Of a stretch of 64,000 nucleotides of DNA, positions 1 to 34,802 are shown one piece after another. The notes beneath the pieces were generated by a model that did not search any database, was not told where the DNA came from, and was given only the letters and a program-made list of their open reading frames with translations. The position numbers and the translations under genes are program-made. Position 1 is the first letter of the stretch. Every line of letters begins with the position of its first letter. The stretch spans positions 4,663,001 through 4,727,000 of the forward strand of contig WPIO01000008.1 in NCBI GenBank assembly GCA_009760855.2. Direction: 5' to 3'. The stretch comes from Cristatella mucedo (taxonomy: Eukaryota > Bryozoa > Phylactolaemata > Cristatellidae).

Positions 1-81
1 GCCTCTGATGGCTAGGCCAGCAAATGCAAAAGTGCCTAGAAAGCGATTGAGTTCTGTGGGGGCGCTATGACAAATGTATTA
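1..81 (+). mobile_element. LINE-A 3' tail fragment
   Basis: Carries the recurrent tail GCAAATG-AAAG-GCCTAGAAAG-GATTGAGTTCT followed by a GGGGCGCT and ATT repeats. This is the 3' end of the CR1/L2-like LINE seen in full context at 57.8-59.0 kb. Confidence 0.7.
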
Positions 82-1620
82 TTATTACTATTATAGCAAA
101 TGTAGTATTATTATCATCATAAGTTAATAGCTTATTGCATTATCATTGCAACGGTGACTACCTACCGTCAGCAGACGCCTGTAAGAATACATAACTGCTT
201 GAAGAACAGCTTTTCCTGTGGCCAATGCACAAGTTGACTCATTCTCTGACAGGTGTACCCGGTGCCAAAGGGTCAAATTATAGCTCTGCCTGCATCACTT
301 GTTTTTGATGCCGGCAGCGTACTGTGTGTTATCTACACAGGGCAACACTTGCTTTAAGGGTAGCCACACTTTTCCAGCATATTCTGCGATAGCATTCAAG
401 AATCCCGAACTTTAGAATTAACTGGTCATTGCAGTTTCAGCAACTAAGTGGATTCATAGCAGATGCCAAATAATAGTGCTGGCTAAACGATATTTCAATC
501 ATTTGATCTGGAGGTGTTCCATCTTTTGATCTGACTGTGCTCGATCATTTGATCTGGAGGTGTTGGGTTTTTTCCGCTAAACTACGGGCAGCTAAGTAGG
601 AGGTAGTCTGACAATCTTTAAGCTGAGGAACCATGGCACTGGCCGGGTCAGCCTACCACTGGGTCTTGGCCTAGGTTTACATGCTTGCACTTAACGACCC
701 AGATTGTGGGCTCGAGCTGTGCAGCTAGTAATTCGTTATATCTCACTTCAGGCGGGATGATAGCCCCATAGGCTTTCTGCCGCAATAGAAATGAGGCTGC
801 TGAATGAGCTGACCTTGACTTTAACTTTTAAGGGACTCAAGGTGTATGCACGGCGGTATTTTCGGGTCGGCTTAAAGGCTGCCGCCAAGTCCGCCAGGTG
901 GCCCCGTGTAGAAATGCCTATGCCACCATCTAGGTGGGGCTTATTTCCGGTATGCATGCCTTCTAGACCAATGAAATGGTTCGTCCAGCAAACATCTTTT
1001 TCTTACGCACCCAGCCCTGATTTATCTGAACAAAGAGCTAATCCTGCATGCCATGGGATATGCGAGAGCTTCGAACAGAAGATTAAAAGATGGCAGTTTT
1101 ATCTTCTGCCGATAATACATTCTGCTTTCTGCTTCTTTATTACCTTATCTGGACTGAGCGCCGAGTGGGGCACTCATCATTCAAACTTACGCGTCTCATA
1201 ATAATTCTTGGCCTTGCGATAAGGCACTCTCATATGCTAACTTGATCGTGAGTAGTTCGTCCTTCATCTGGCAACGATTTGTTTCAGCTGCAATTCTAGC
1301 CAGAGTTTGAGCTCTCCTGAAAGTTGTGATTGTTGCAGCTGCAATCGTAGCAAAAACCTCCAGGACTGTGCTGCTTCTGCTATTTGCATGAAGCCATCGC
1401 TTTAGGGATCGTTGTATGTTTCTGATCTCGAGTTAGCTCACTGGAATGTACGATATAATCGTATACATGATATAATAGCAAGGGGCATGCCTTTAGCCGA
1501 GACGACCGCGGGCGTTATGGTGCCGTGTCGTCATTCAGTGCACTCTGGTCGTTAGCTATTGCAACTAGACGGTAGAACCAGACTGCTGCGAATGGCTGCC
1601 CTGAATGTCGTGGGTTGCAG
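82..1620. other. Non-coding, upstream or intronic to LRP5/6
   Basis: No exon matching the missing LRP5/6 N-terminus (signal peptide, blades 1-2) was found on either strand. About 640-725 has a weak tRNA-like B-box motif (GGGCTCGAGC) suggesting an old SINE-2 fragment. The rest is unremarkable. Confidence 0.6.
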
Positions 1621-26137
<24,517 letters not shown>

Positions 26138-27478
26138 AGGGGAGCGAGCGTTTGTCGTGCGAGTCGCACAAAAAACGGGACTACGGCAGAGACCATTTGG
26201 GATAGCCCTAAGCGCACGCTTTCTCGTATCAGTGGCGTCGGACCCACTCACCTCGCTTCTGTCGGCGCTCTGGGCGCTGTCGTAGGGCTCGCTGTTTCGC
26301 TCGGACGCTTTTTTGTGGCAGTGGCGAACGAGGAGCGCTCGGCTGCTCTACTGGCAGGCGTTTTGTTGGCTGTCGTTCCGTTCGCTGCCGTTCGCATTTA
26401 TTTGAGCCCGCAGCTTTGCCACTCTGTATTTTCATTCTGGAGTACGCGAGGCTTGGCGTCTTTTAATTAGCCGAGTTGCCTGTAATCTCGCGGCTTTGGA
26501 ATTTCTCATACCTCACTTACGAGAAACGTACATCCTACGTTATTAGCGCAGGCGGTTGCAAGCAAAAGTGAGCTCAAGCAAAGCGCACCCCCACAACACT
26601 TGCTAGAGTTAGAGCTGATGCTGCTGCTACTGCTGCTCCCGCAGATCCGTCGCCAGTCGCTCGCCGCCAAGCTCCGCCCAGCATTTCCCGTTGTTAGTAA
26701 GACTGCGGTCTAGCGCATACCCAGACACTGCAGTTTCCCACAGATTTCCTACAGACTTGGGCTACCACGTCATCATGTCAAACATCTTTGGGGAGGAGTC
26801 AAGTCTGTAGGCTCATCAGCAGAAGAATCTGTCTCAACGTTTTGGTCCAGCCGACCAATCAAAAACACCGGGGCTTATTACGTACGTCCCTAGACCAAAA
26901 TAAAATGGCTGACATTCGTAGGCTCAAGTTATATTGAGGCGTTCACAGTAAGTCCTTGAATCTGGCAGGCTTACGCATTGTAACCAATGTTTCAGCCTTT
27001 TCTACCTAACATACGCCTTGAGTCTGTTTATCAAATCCGCCAAAAAACTAGTAACGTCGAACGTTACTTAGCATTGTACACCCGCACGACCGCAGCGGTG
27101 CACGTTATTTGGTATCGCTCCCTTTCCAGAAAAAGCTTTTTAGAAGGATCACATTACTTTTATTTATATTCTTCTAATACTACTCTACAATGATGACTTC
27201 AGCGGCGAACCCAATTTCTCCCAGTTTTGGCTTAGCATCTCCGGGAAAACCCTTTTCCTTATCAGCCTCTCGGATTAGAGTACTGGCTGTGGGCGACACT
27301 AAGTTGGCCATCGAATCTGTCATGGGTGGGACTAAATCTGTCCTGTAAACGTCCTAATCAGGAAGAAAGTCTGTAGGTGCTCGTGGGCGCTCGATGGCGG
27401 CGAGATAAAGAGAGAAGCCCCACACAGGCGAGTTGTTTCGTCGTCGACGTCAGCTGTATTGTATCGCATACAGGCAAC
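26138..27478. other. LRP5/6 3' flank / presumed 3' UTR
   Basis: Follows the LRP5/6 stop. An AATAAA hexamer at about 26898 is a candidate poly(A) signal, unverified. A CAG acceptor-like site at 26643 is followed by about 17 open codons, but no partner was found. No other gene seen. Confidence 0.45.
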
Positions 27479-27479
27479 A

Positions 27480-27526
27480 TAGTAATAATAATAATAATGC
27501 ACTTGATAAAGCGCCCTCAGAGAACT

Positions 27527-27575
<49 letters not shown>

Positions 27576-27650
27576 GGCGCTTTACATTTGCTGCAAAGGG
27601 AAATGCAATTGAATGGTGAGTAATATCATGCTTGATAAACAGCATAAGCG
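27480..27650 (-). mobile_element. LINE-A 3' tail, antisense, with internal (CT)n expansion
   Basis: (AAT)n, GCACTTGATAAAGCGCCCTC, then AATCTCT expanded into about 44 bases of CT (27531-27574) before AGGCGCTTTACATTTGCTGC and the GAGTAATATCATGCTTGAT stretch. The expansion sits inside the element. Confidence 0.92.
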
Positions 27651-27779
27651 AGCTAGCGTACATACTGATGTAGTAACCGTCGTGTGTGCTTGCTCCGGGG
27701 CCCGTGGTGTTAAGAGAGAAGAGAGTGGATAGCGTGCGTACAGGCCAACGCATAGGCAAAAAATAAATTTCTAGGCAAG

Positions 27780-28760
27780 GAGCGCGACCGTCGGGCGGAC
27801 GGAACGTCGGCTGGGGGGCGGAGCCACGTGACGGCGATGACACGCCCACAAGAAGTCTGCGCCTGTCAGGAGGAAAGTCTGCCGTGTAACGCAGCTTTAG
27901 TAATGACTGCTCTCGACAGAGCGGTTGTTTGTCGAAATAGCCGCCACCAATCCTGGCTCCACACAGCGACTCTTAACCTTTGAGTGGGCAGGCGCGGCGG
28001 ACGTCGCCACATAGATGATAGCCTAGCCGCTGGCACGGTGGGCAGTAGTTAGCCCCACCTGCTAGGGTGGGCTGGGGTCGACCGGAGCAGACCCGCCCAT
28101 ACCCCCGGTCAAGGTTATCAGAGGTGCTTCGCAACGGCCTTGACACCGCGGCGTAGGTCAGCAGGTGCCAGGCGAGTGCGCCGCCACCACGCTCGGGACG
28201 CCGTCGCCTCCATATCGGCGTACGAAAGAATTAAAGGGGTCAACGAGCCGCTGCTGCCACCGCGGAGCGACCGAATTTCGCTGCGAGAATGACGATGATG
28301 CACCTGCACTATCCGGCTGGCCACGGGTTCTATTCCTGGGACGAGCTAGGGTACGGCAGCGCTCGTTGGCATCGCTCGCTCTGGCGGCCGCTGAGCTCGA
28401 GAGCGTGCGGGAGAGCGGGCTCATCCAGGCGGGCCGCCGCCGCGTTTTCTTTTCCAGGTGTCTGTCGAGAGCCCTGGGGGTAAGCTTCATCCGCCGCGCC
28501 CGCACGCGCCCGCACGCTATGCTGCGCGCTGGCTTCGCGGGGACGCTCGCTCGAGCTTTAGCGCTTTAGCGCAGCCGCATCTCTCGTCGAGACACGCGAG
28601 CGCGCCGAAGAACTAGAGGTCGACGCGCTAGCACTCGTTTCGAGGAGAGTCGGCCCTTGCTGCGGCGGCCACCGGATGTCGGACGCTTAGCCAGGGCTTC
28701 CGACGTAAGAAGACTGCTCGCGGCAGACTTCTAGTGTCAAGCGGATGCCGAGGAAATATG
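27780..28760. other. GC-rich unassigned block
   Basis: About 1 kb with high GC and many CpG, and open frames on both strands (for example 28165-28569 on +). None has recognisable protein character or good splice sites. It may be a promoter/CpG-rich region or a first exon of an upstream or divergent transcript. Confidence 0.35.
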
Positions 28761-29869
28761 CGAATGGCTTACGTAAAACCTAATTTTGAGAAATAGCCTC
28801 TTGGTTAGAGGCAAAAGAAAACGCGGTCGTACCCGGCGGAAGTGAACCTGCTGCGGGGCACTAGCAGGACTACCTGCCCCCACCCGCCACCAAAGAATGC
28901 GGAAGCTCTTACTGCCGCTTCGGAGTCAATTGCGCTGGGAACCGAGGCAACGCTTACTTAACTGCAATTGCAAGGGACGGTGTTCACCTGAGTTCTTGCG
29001 CGAGAAATTGCTCAAAATATCGCGGAGTCCGATGCTGCGATCCCATGCGACAAATGTACCCATAGCAGCAGCAGAATTTTAGGACGGACGATGGATGCGA
29101 TTCGATTAGTGGGCACTCGCTACAAATGGCTTCCAACGTCGGCATATATATCATCCTCAAGCATAATCTAGCACATGTGCACCCGCGCCCTGACGGCTTA
29201 TTGTTTACCACAGATATTAAGCTAGCTGGGTCTACTAAGCTCAAGCTTGAAAAAAGCATGAACAAGATCAGGACTGACTGCCCATCGACAGGTATACGAG
29301 GACTACTGTAGATCGTACCAGTCGATCCTAGTAAAGGCGAAGTCTAGCTTGTATAAAAACATTGTTGAATCACAGATGCACAATCCAAAAATGCTGATGT
29401 CGACGATCAACCATCTGCTCAACCGCTCATAAGTTAGCTCCTTACCTAGTGATCCCTGTGAGGATCTAGCTGATCACATCTCTAGCTTCAATGTCAACAA
29501 GGTAGACGAGATCAGGGAGTCTATCCCTAAGATGGCAGAATCCCCCCTGGATTCCGGTCCCTCAATTCCATGTGGCATCTCAATGTCTACACACAAATAG
29601 GTCACAAGTGACTTCGTTCTGAAGCTCGTATCCCAAGCAAAGAAGACAACTGGTCCTCTGGATCCTATTCCCACTGTGATGCTTCTACGATGCTGTGATC
29701 TGCTGCTGCCATGCATAACTAATGTCATAAACATGTTATTAGCCTCGGGTCATGTTCCTGCACCTTTCAAATAGGCTATAGTCAGGCCACTACTCAAGAA
29801 AGCCACACTAGACAAAGACAACTTGAGCAACTTCCGCCTAGTCTCCCTTCTACCGTTTCTATCGAGCCG

Positions 29870-30028
29870 TAATGGCACACTAGGTAAGGCGGGTGCTTTT
29901 CACGACCTCGGTCCCGAGATCGCGGGTTCGAATTCTGCTGTGGCTGATTCTTTATCGCCGCTGCAAGCGGTGGTGACAGCCGTAAAGGATCTTCTGTCGC
30001 TATGCAAAAGAGGCTGTTAAATTAGTAT
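29870..30028 (+). mobile_element. SINE-1 inserted in LINE-A
   Basis: CGTAATGGCACACTAGGTAA A-box region, CGCGGGTTCGAATTC B box, GACAGCCGTAAAGGATCTTC, end GAGGCTGTTAAATTAGTATT. It lies at the site where the LINE reverse transcriptase core is absent. Confidence 0.85.
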
Positions 30029-30645
30029 TGATAACATCCACACAGTGGTAGCAGCAAACTTTCTTAAATTGAATGATGATAAAACCTACTTACTAGTGAT
30101 GAGCGAACCAAGTGTGATTCATAAATTGAAAAGAGTGACGCTCAAAGTCGGCTCTTTTAGCATATGTCTTGTTGAATCTGAACATAATCTAGATGTCCTG
30201 TTCCATCCAAAGTGACCTTACATTAGAAACACAGATTAGCTCCATACTCCACTCTGCCTACTTTCATCTACATAGTATTTCTAAAATTCGGGCTTGTTTA
30301 GACACGGATACCACATCTTAATTGGTCCATGCATTTGTGACATCCAATCGTGACTTTTATAACTCACGGCTTGCTGGTCTACCGGCCTGTGCAATCAGGC
30401 GCTTACATTTGGCGCAAAACTCTGCAGCTAGGCTTGTCTGTCGCAAGCGTCGCACTTGCCATATCACATCACTTCTTGCGACCTGCACTGGCTCGGAGTC
30501 AAGCAACGAATCGATTTCACGGTTCTGTCACTCAGTTTCAGGTTCCTTCATTCTATGCCTCCAGCCTATCTTTCAGAACTACTCTCCACCAGGCTAAGCA
30601 TTTTACCACCCGCTATGAGGAATCTAATCGTTTATGCAATGTAAT

Positions 30646-31436
30646 GTATCTCCGTCTGTAACTCTACAAAGTCATAAAGATCATGTGGGTGTTACGCAGG
30701 AGAGTTTTGTGTAGCCCACTCACCGCCTAAGCGGCTTTCGGTACGCATTCGGTAGCCAACAGACTTCGTCTCACGCAACAAAGAGAAAGTGGGAAGCAAA
30801 GCAGAGTCAGGAGAGCAGTTGAGGTAGAGAGTAGCATAGAAGTAGCAGCTCAGGACCGCTGAAAAGGATATGCCATAGTCGGCAATAGGAGAGTAGTTGT
30901 TGCGTAAGAATTGTGGAGGCGAGTTCCACAGTCTAGAACCTGCAGAGCTAAAGCTTCTGTCACCAACTGTCTTTAAGCGGAGGAATGGGACAGCTAATTT
31001 ATTGTCCACACAGGACCTGAGGGCGCGAAGAGGCTGAACCTGATGCAGCAGTTCAGCCAGGTACGAAGGAGCCAAGCCGTGGCCGGCCTTGTAGGTCAGC
31101 GTAAGAACTTGGCTCTGTATCCTTTGCTCAACCTCAAACGGCAACCATCCGAGCTCTTTCAGCAAAGGAGACACGTGCTCAAACTGCTGGGACTTGATGA
31201 CTAGCCTTGCAGCCATATTCATAGTCCGCTGTAGTGGCATAATAGCTTTCTTTGGCAGCCCAGCCAAAAGGGAATTACAATAATCAAGCTGAGACAGAAC
31301 TGAAGAGCTTGTTAAATTTTTTACAAGCCACTGTGGGAGACAGCTCCTAATCTTGGATAGGTATTGGATGTGATGGCTAGATGTAGAAGCAGTCTTCTGA
31401 ATGAAGCTTTTGAAATCGAGGCAGCTGTCGAACACG
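30646..31436 (-). mobile_element. LINE-B (CR1/L2-like) 3' fragment, antisense
   Basis: The - strand frame of 247 codons reads a typical RT C-terminal region: SQLDYCNSLLAGLPKKAI, MNMAARLVI, ELGWLPFEVEQRI, LRLKTVGDRSFSSAGSRLWN. Its 3' UTR (on + GTATCTCCGTCTGTAACTC ... CATAAAGATC) recurs at 57.46, 60.5 and 62.9 kb. This is a second family, distinct from LINE-A. Confidence 0.9.
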
Positions 31437-32059
31437 ACACCTAAGTTTAACTATACCTTATACGAACTTCAAATCCTTTGGAGACCATGCCTTTAGTTCG
31501 TATGCTCCGAAAGCCTGAAATTCACTTCCGACTTGTTTCATGACATCCTTTGACTTGACCACATTTAAAAAGAAACTGAAAATGCATCTATTTATCACAG
31601 CATTTAGTGGATCCCTGTAGTTCGTCGTTTACGTGCTTATGCGTGTTGACACTGTGCATGCTGCCACTAACCACTAACCATATTTGCATGCGACCCTGCG
31701 CATGTCAAACCTAACCATGTTATGCTTGCTGTCATTGAGCATGCTACCACTAACCATTCGATCAAACTACCTTTGCAGCAAATGTAAAATGCCTAGAAAG
31801 AGATTGAGTTCTCTTACGGTACTAATCAAATACATTGTTATTATTATTTAGTTACTGCACTTGTCACAGCTCATCAAGTAGTCGGCTTTTCTGCCTGCTT
31901 AGCCGTTTAGGACAGTTTTAAGCCTTGTAATAGTGACAACTTGACAGTAGCTGCTCGCGTATTTTTGGGAGATTCTGTCACTTCCCGAACTTACGAGCTT
32001 TAGGAGGCATCCACATCATTCGCTCAGAGGAAACGTTAAAAAATAATATGTGATTCATT

Positions 32060-32180
32060 TTTATAGCGTCCCAAGGGAGCCGAATCTCTATTCAGGCGCT
32101 TCTCACGTGCGGCAAGGCTCGAGCCCGCGACCTCGGTCGTCAAGGCGAGAACCTAAATCCCTCGGCCAAACTGGAGTGAC
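32060..32180 (-). mobile_element. SINE-2, tRNA-derived, antisense
   Basis: GCGTCCCAAGGGAGCCGAAT, CTCTATTCAGGCGCTTCTCA, then GGCTCGAGCCCGCGACCTCG and TCCCTCGGCCAAAC: same structure as the copies at 12.4, 44.4 and 59.0 kb. It lies 90 bases upstream of the first recognised exon of the EF-hand-like gene. Confidence 0.75.
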
Positions 32181-32279
32181 GTTGCAACGCCTTGGGCTGC
32201 TCTCGTGCCGCAGCATGACGGCTTGTACGCGGGCTCTCGAACTTGCCAGTTTTCGGCTGTTTTGCAGTTTCAGGCGGAC

Positions 32280-32345
32280 ATGTTCAAGGGGAAGATCTCC
32301 GAGCTCGGGATGGCCGTCGACTCGATCGAAGGAATGAGCACCAAG
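32280..32345 (+). CDS. EF-hand-like gene, exon 1 (or internal exon from 32268)
   Basis: Encodes MFKGKISELGMAVDSIEG and ends AAG|GTAGGT in phase 0. TTTGCAG at 32267 and TTTCAG at 32273 lie just upstream in frame, so this may be an internal exon whose upstream partner is not identified. Confidence 0.65.
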
Positions 32346-34736
32346 GTAGGTGGCGGGTGCAGACGTTCGGAGCAGCCGCCGCCGCCGCGGCCATCGAGAG
32401 TGAGCGCCGGTGCTATCTATGGCCCAGTCAGCCGCCGCCGCCGCCTAATTAAACGCCCCCTCGGCGCCGGCTGCTCTTGCACGAGTGCCTGACTTGAAAA
32501 GAGGCCGCCATTATTTCCCGGCGAGCCCGGTGAGTGCTGCGTGCTTCTTGCGATCCGCTCGCTGCCCTGAGGCCTGCTGTAGCGTGCTTCTTTCACGGGC
32601 GACTCGCGCCATCGACGGCATTGTGAGAGAAGCCGAGCGTCCGCCAATCTGGCTAATTGAGCATCGAGCCGCGGTTTGAGAATTGATCGCGCGTTGAGGC
32701 GACGCAGCAGAGTTTGCCGCGCCCGCACGAAAGCTAAGAAAGCTAGACAGCTGAGAAGCTCCCGAGGCGATGGAGGAGGCCGAGCTGAGGCGAGCTCAGC
32801 TGACAGCGTCAGAAAGCGTCATCAGCACGGACGAAAACGAGAATCTCCAGCTTTATTTTCGAAAACACTCCGAGACATACCACTTTCACTTGTATAGTTC
32901 GCATTCATGAGTAGCTGGTTTCAACCTACGCACTAAGTCGGGATCGCGTATTCAACCTTCTCCTGAGCGAAGCGAAGTAGGATTAAAGGGGACTGGCCCA
33001 TCTTATCGTACTGGGACGGATGTTCGGGTCCACTGTAGTCTCTTTCAGTTAGAGTTGTATCGCACCTAATTATATTTCGTTTCGATGAGTATAACAGTGT
33101 TCTGACACATTGAATGCTCAATGAATTCTATCTGATTTATCTTAATGTAAGACATTGATAGCTGTTGGGCTGCGATTAGCAAAGTGTAGATTTTAAAGAC
33201 CAGACTCGAGAGGCCATTTGTAGCACTAACGCTGCACTATTTTACCAACATGCACATGGTAACGGCTGCTACCTCAGGCCGACCGACCATTTCACCCGTC
33301 CGCTATGGGCTTACTTGCTTATGTTGCTGGCTATTATAGTTGTTGCTATAGTTAGTTGTTCATGTCATCTCCCGCCTACGGTGTGTGTATGTGTGTGTGT
33401 ATTTTATAACGCTACAACTGATTAAGGGTGCCTATTTGTTGATGTTACCATCTTGCAAATGGTAATCGCCCTCTGTATGTTAGCATCGGGGGCAGTAGAA
33501 TGAGGCTTCGTTAATACGGAAACGTAGGAATCCTTCTGAGTGTGCGCACGTGCGACGTACCATCTGCCACAAGTTGCTTGGCTGCCTTTTCCACCATGCT
33601 GCAGCAGGCGGCAGTAGTCTGGCAGCAGCGCCACCTGGCGAGGGTCACGTTCGGACGCTAAGCCAGCGGATTGCTTGCTCACTGCTGGCTTGCCATGACT
33701 AAAGTTGTAATCAGTTGCTAATCCGCTTATTCCTACACGACTTTGCGCAAGCCTGCTCGTGCTGCTAACCACTTCCGGCGATTGGCCTCCTCTCTTGGGG
33801 TCGCCATGTTGCTTTGTGTTCGCCTTAAAATGAACAGTGGTTTATTGGGAGGGAACCCCACTAGCTGCCGAGATCGGCTCCTCACCATTGTGTGCAGAGT
33901 GTTTGCACACTACCCGCTTAAGAATTGAAATGCCATGACACACCGCCCCCTTTTTAGAATTGGTATGCTTCGGTACTAGTGAACGCATCACTGCTGTTGG
34001 GCATACGTCGAGCAGAATGGGTAGCGTTTGTACTCGCCCGTTCGTGCAACCGTGCATTAGCGAGGGTGGATGCACTAACCGATGCGGTTGTGACGTCAAA
34101 ACACCACCGTGGTCTTCGCCACGCAAATAGCATTTGCCCCGTTATCCGCCCAGCTGTCAGTCCCTCTCAGCGTTGGTTTTCTCGCTAGGCTCGCTCGGCC
34201 TTTCTGATTCCCCTTTGTGCAAGCTTTGGTGCAGTGCAGACCTCCATGCGGTGTCTGCTTGTACTATCGCGTTTCTCTCCCCCACCGGCCCCCAAAGGGC
34301 ACATCTTAGCACCTGCGTTCTCTCGTATTGATGCAGAGCTTGAGTGTTTCCACGGAATAACCTTGTTTTGCGGCCTTGTCATTAGAACATTTTTTGCCTC
34401 AACTCCTTCGTTTTGCGTAGCAGAGCATGCAATGACGCCACACTCTTTACTGAATAAAGTCAGCCCCCTCAAGTCTATCAGCAGCAGCGGCAGCGGCGTA
34501 TTTGCCAGAGCTGATACATCAAAACGGCTTCTTTCAGAATCGCTTTCCATTCTGGGCATCTCTCATACCGCACGAGATTGCGACTTTCACGTTTTGACAC
34601 CGTATCAACTGAAGATGAAGTCTCCACGGGTTCAATTTGCTCTACCTCTAACCAGCTTACTTAGAAGCACGGCTAATCGATCCCAGTCTAAGGAGCCGCA
34701 AAGGTGACTACGATGACGATGATGGTGACGACGATA

Positions 34737-34802
<66 letters not shown>

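Larger units (their letters stand above)
29240..31850 (+). mobile_element. LINE-A (CR1/L2-like) copy, interrupted by SINE-1 and antisense LINE-B
   Basis: Read in pieces: pre-RT region (HISSFNVNKVDEIRESI, about 29475-29525), LDPIPTVMLLRCCDLLLP (29656-), LLKKATLDKDNLSNFR (29793-), then SINE-1 (29870-30028), then FLKLNDDKTYLLVMSE (30060-) and the C-terminal part to about 30645, then LINE-B antisense (30646-31436), then the LINE-A end (31440-31850) closing with GCCTAGAAAGAGATTGAGTT and ATT repeats. The reverse transcriptase core between LSNFR and LNDDKT is missing. It is inactive, with stops. Confidence 0.88.

Noticed and set aside
28165-28569. 134-codon + frame and 115-codon - frame in a GC-rich block
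   Set aside because: No recognisable protein character, no splice sites linking to LRP5/6 or the EF-hand-like gene; kept only as an unassigned GC-rich block.
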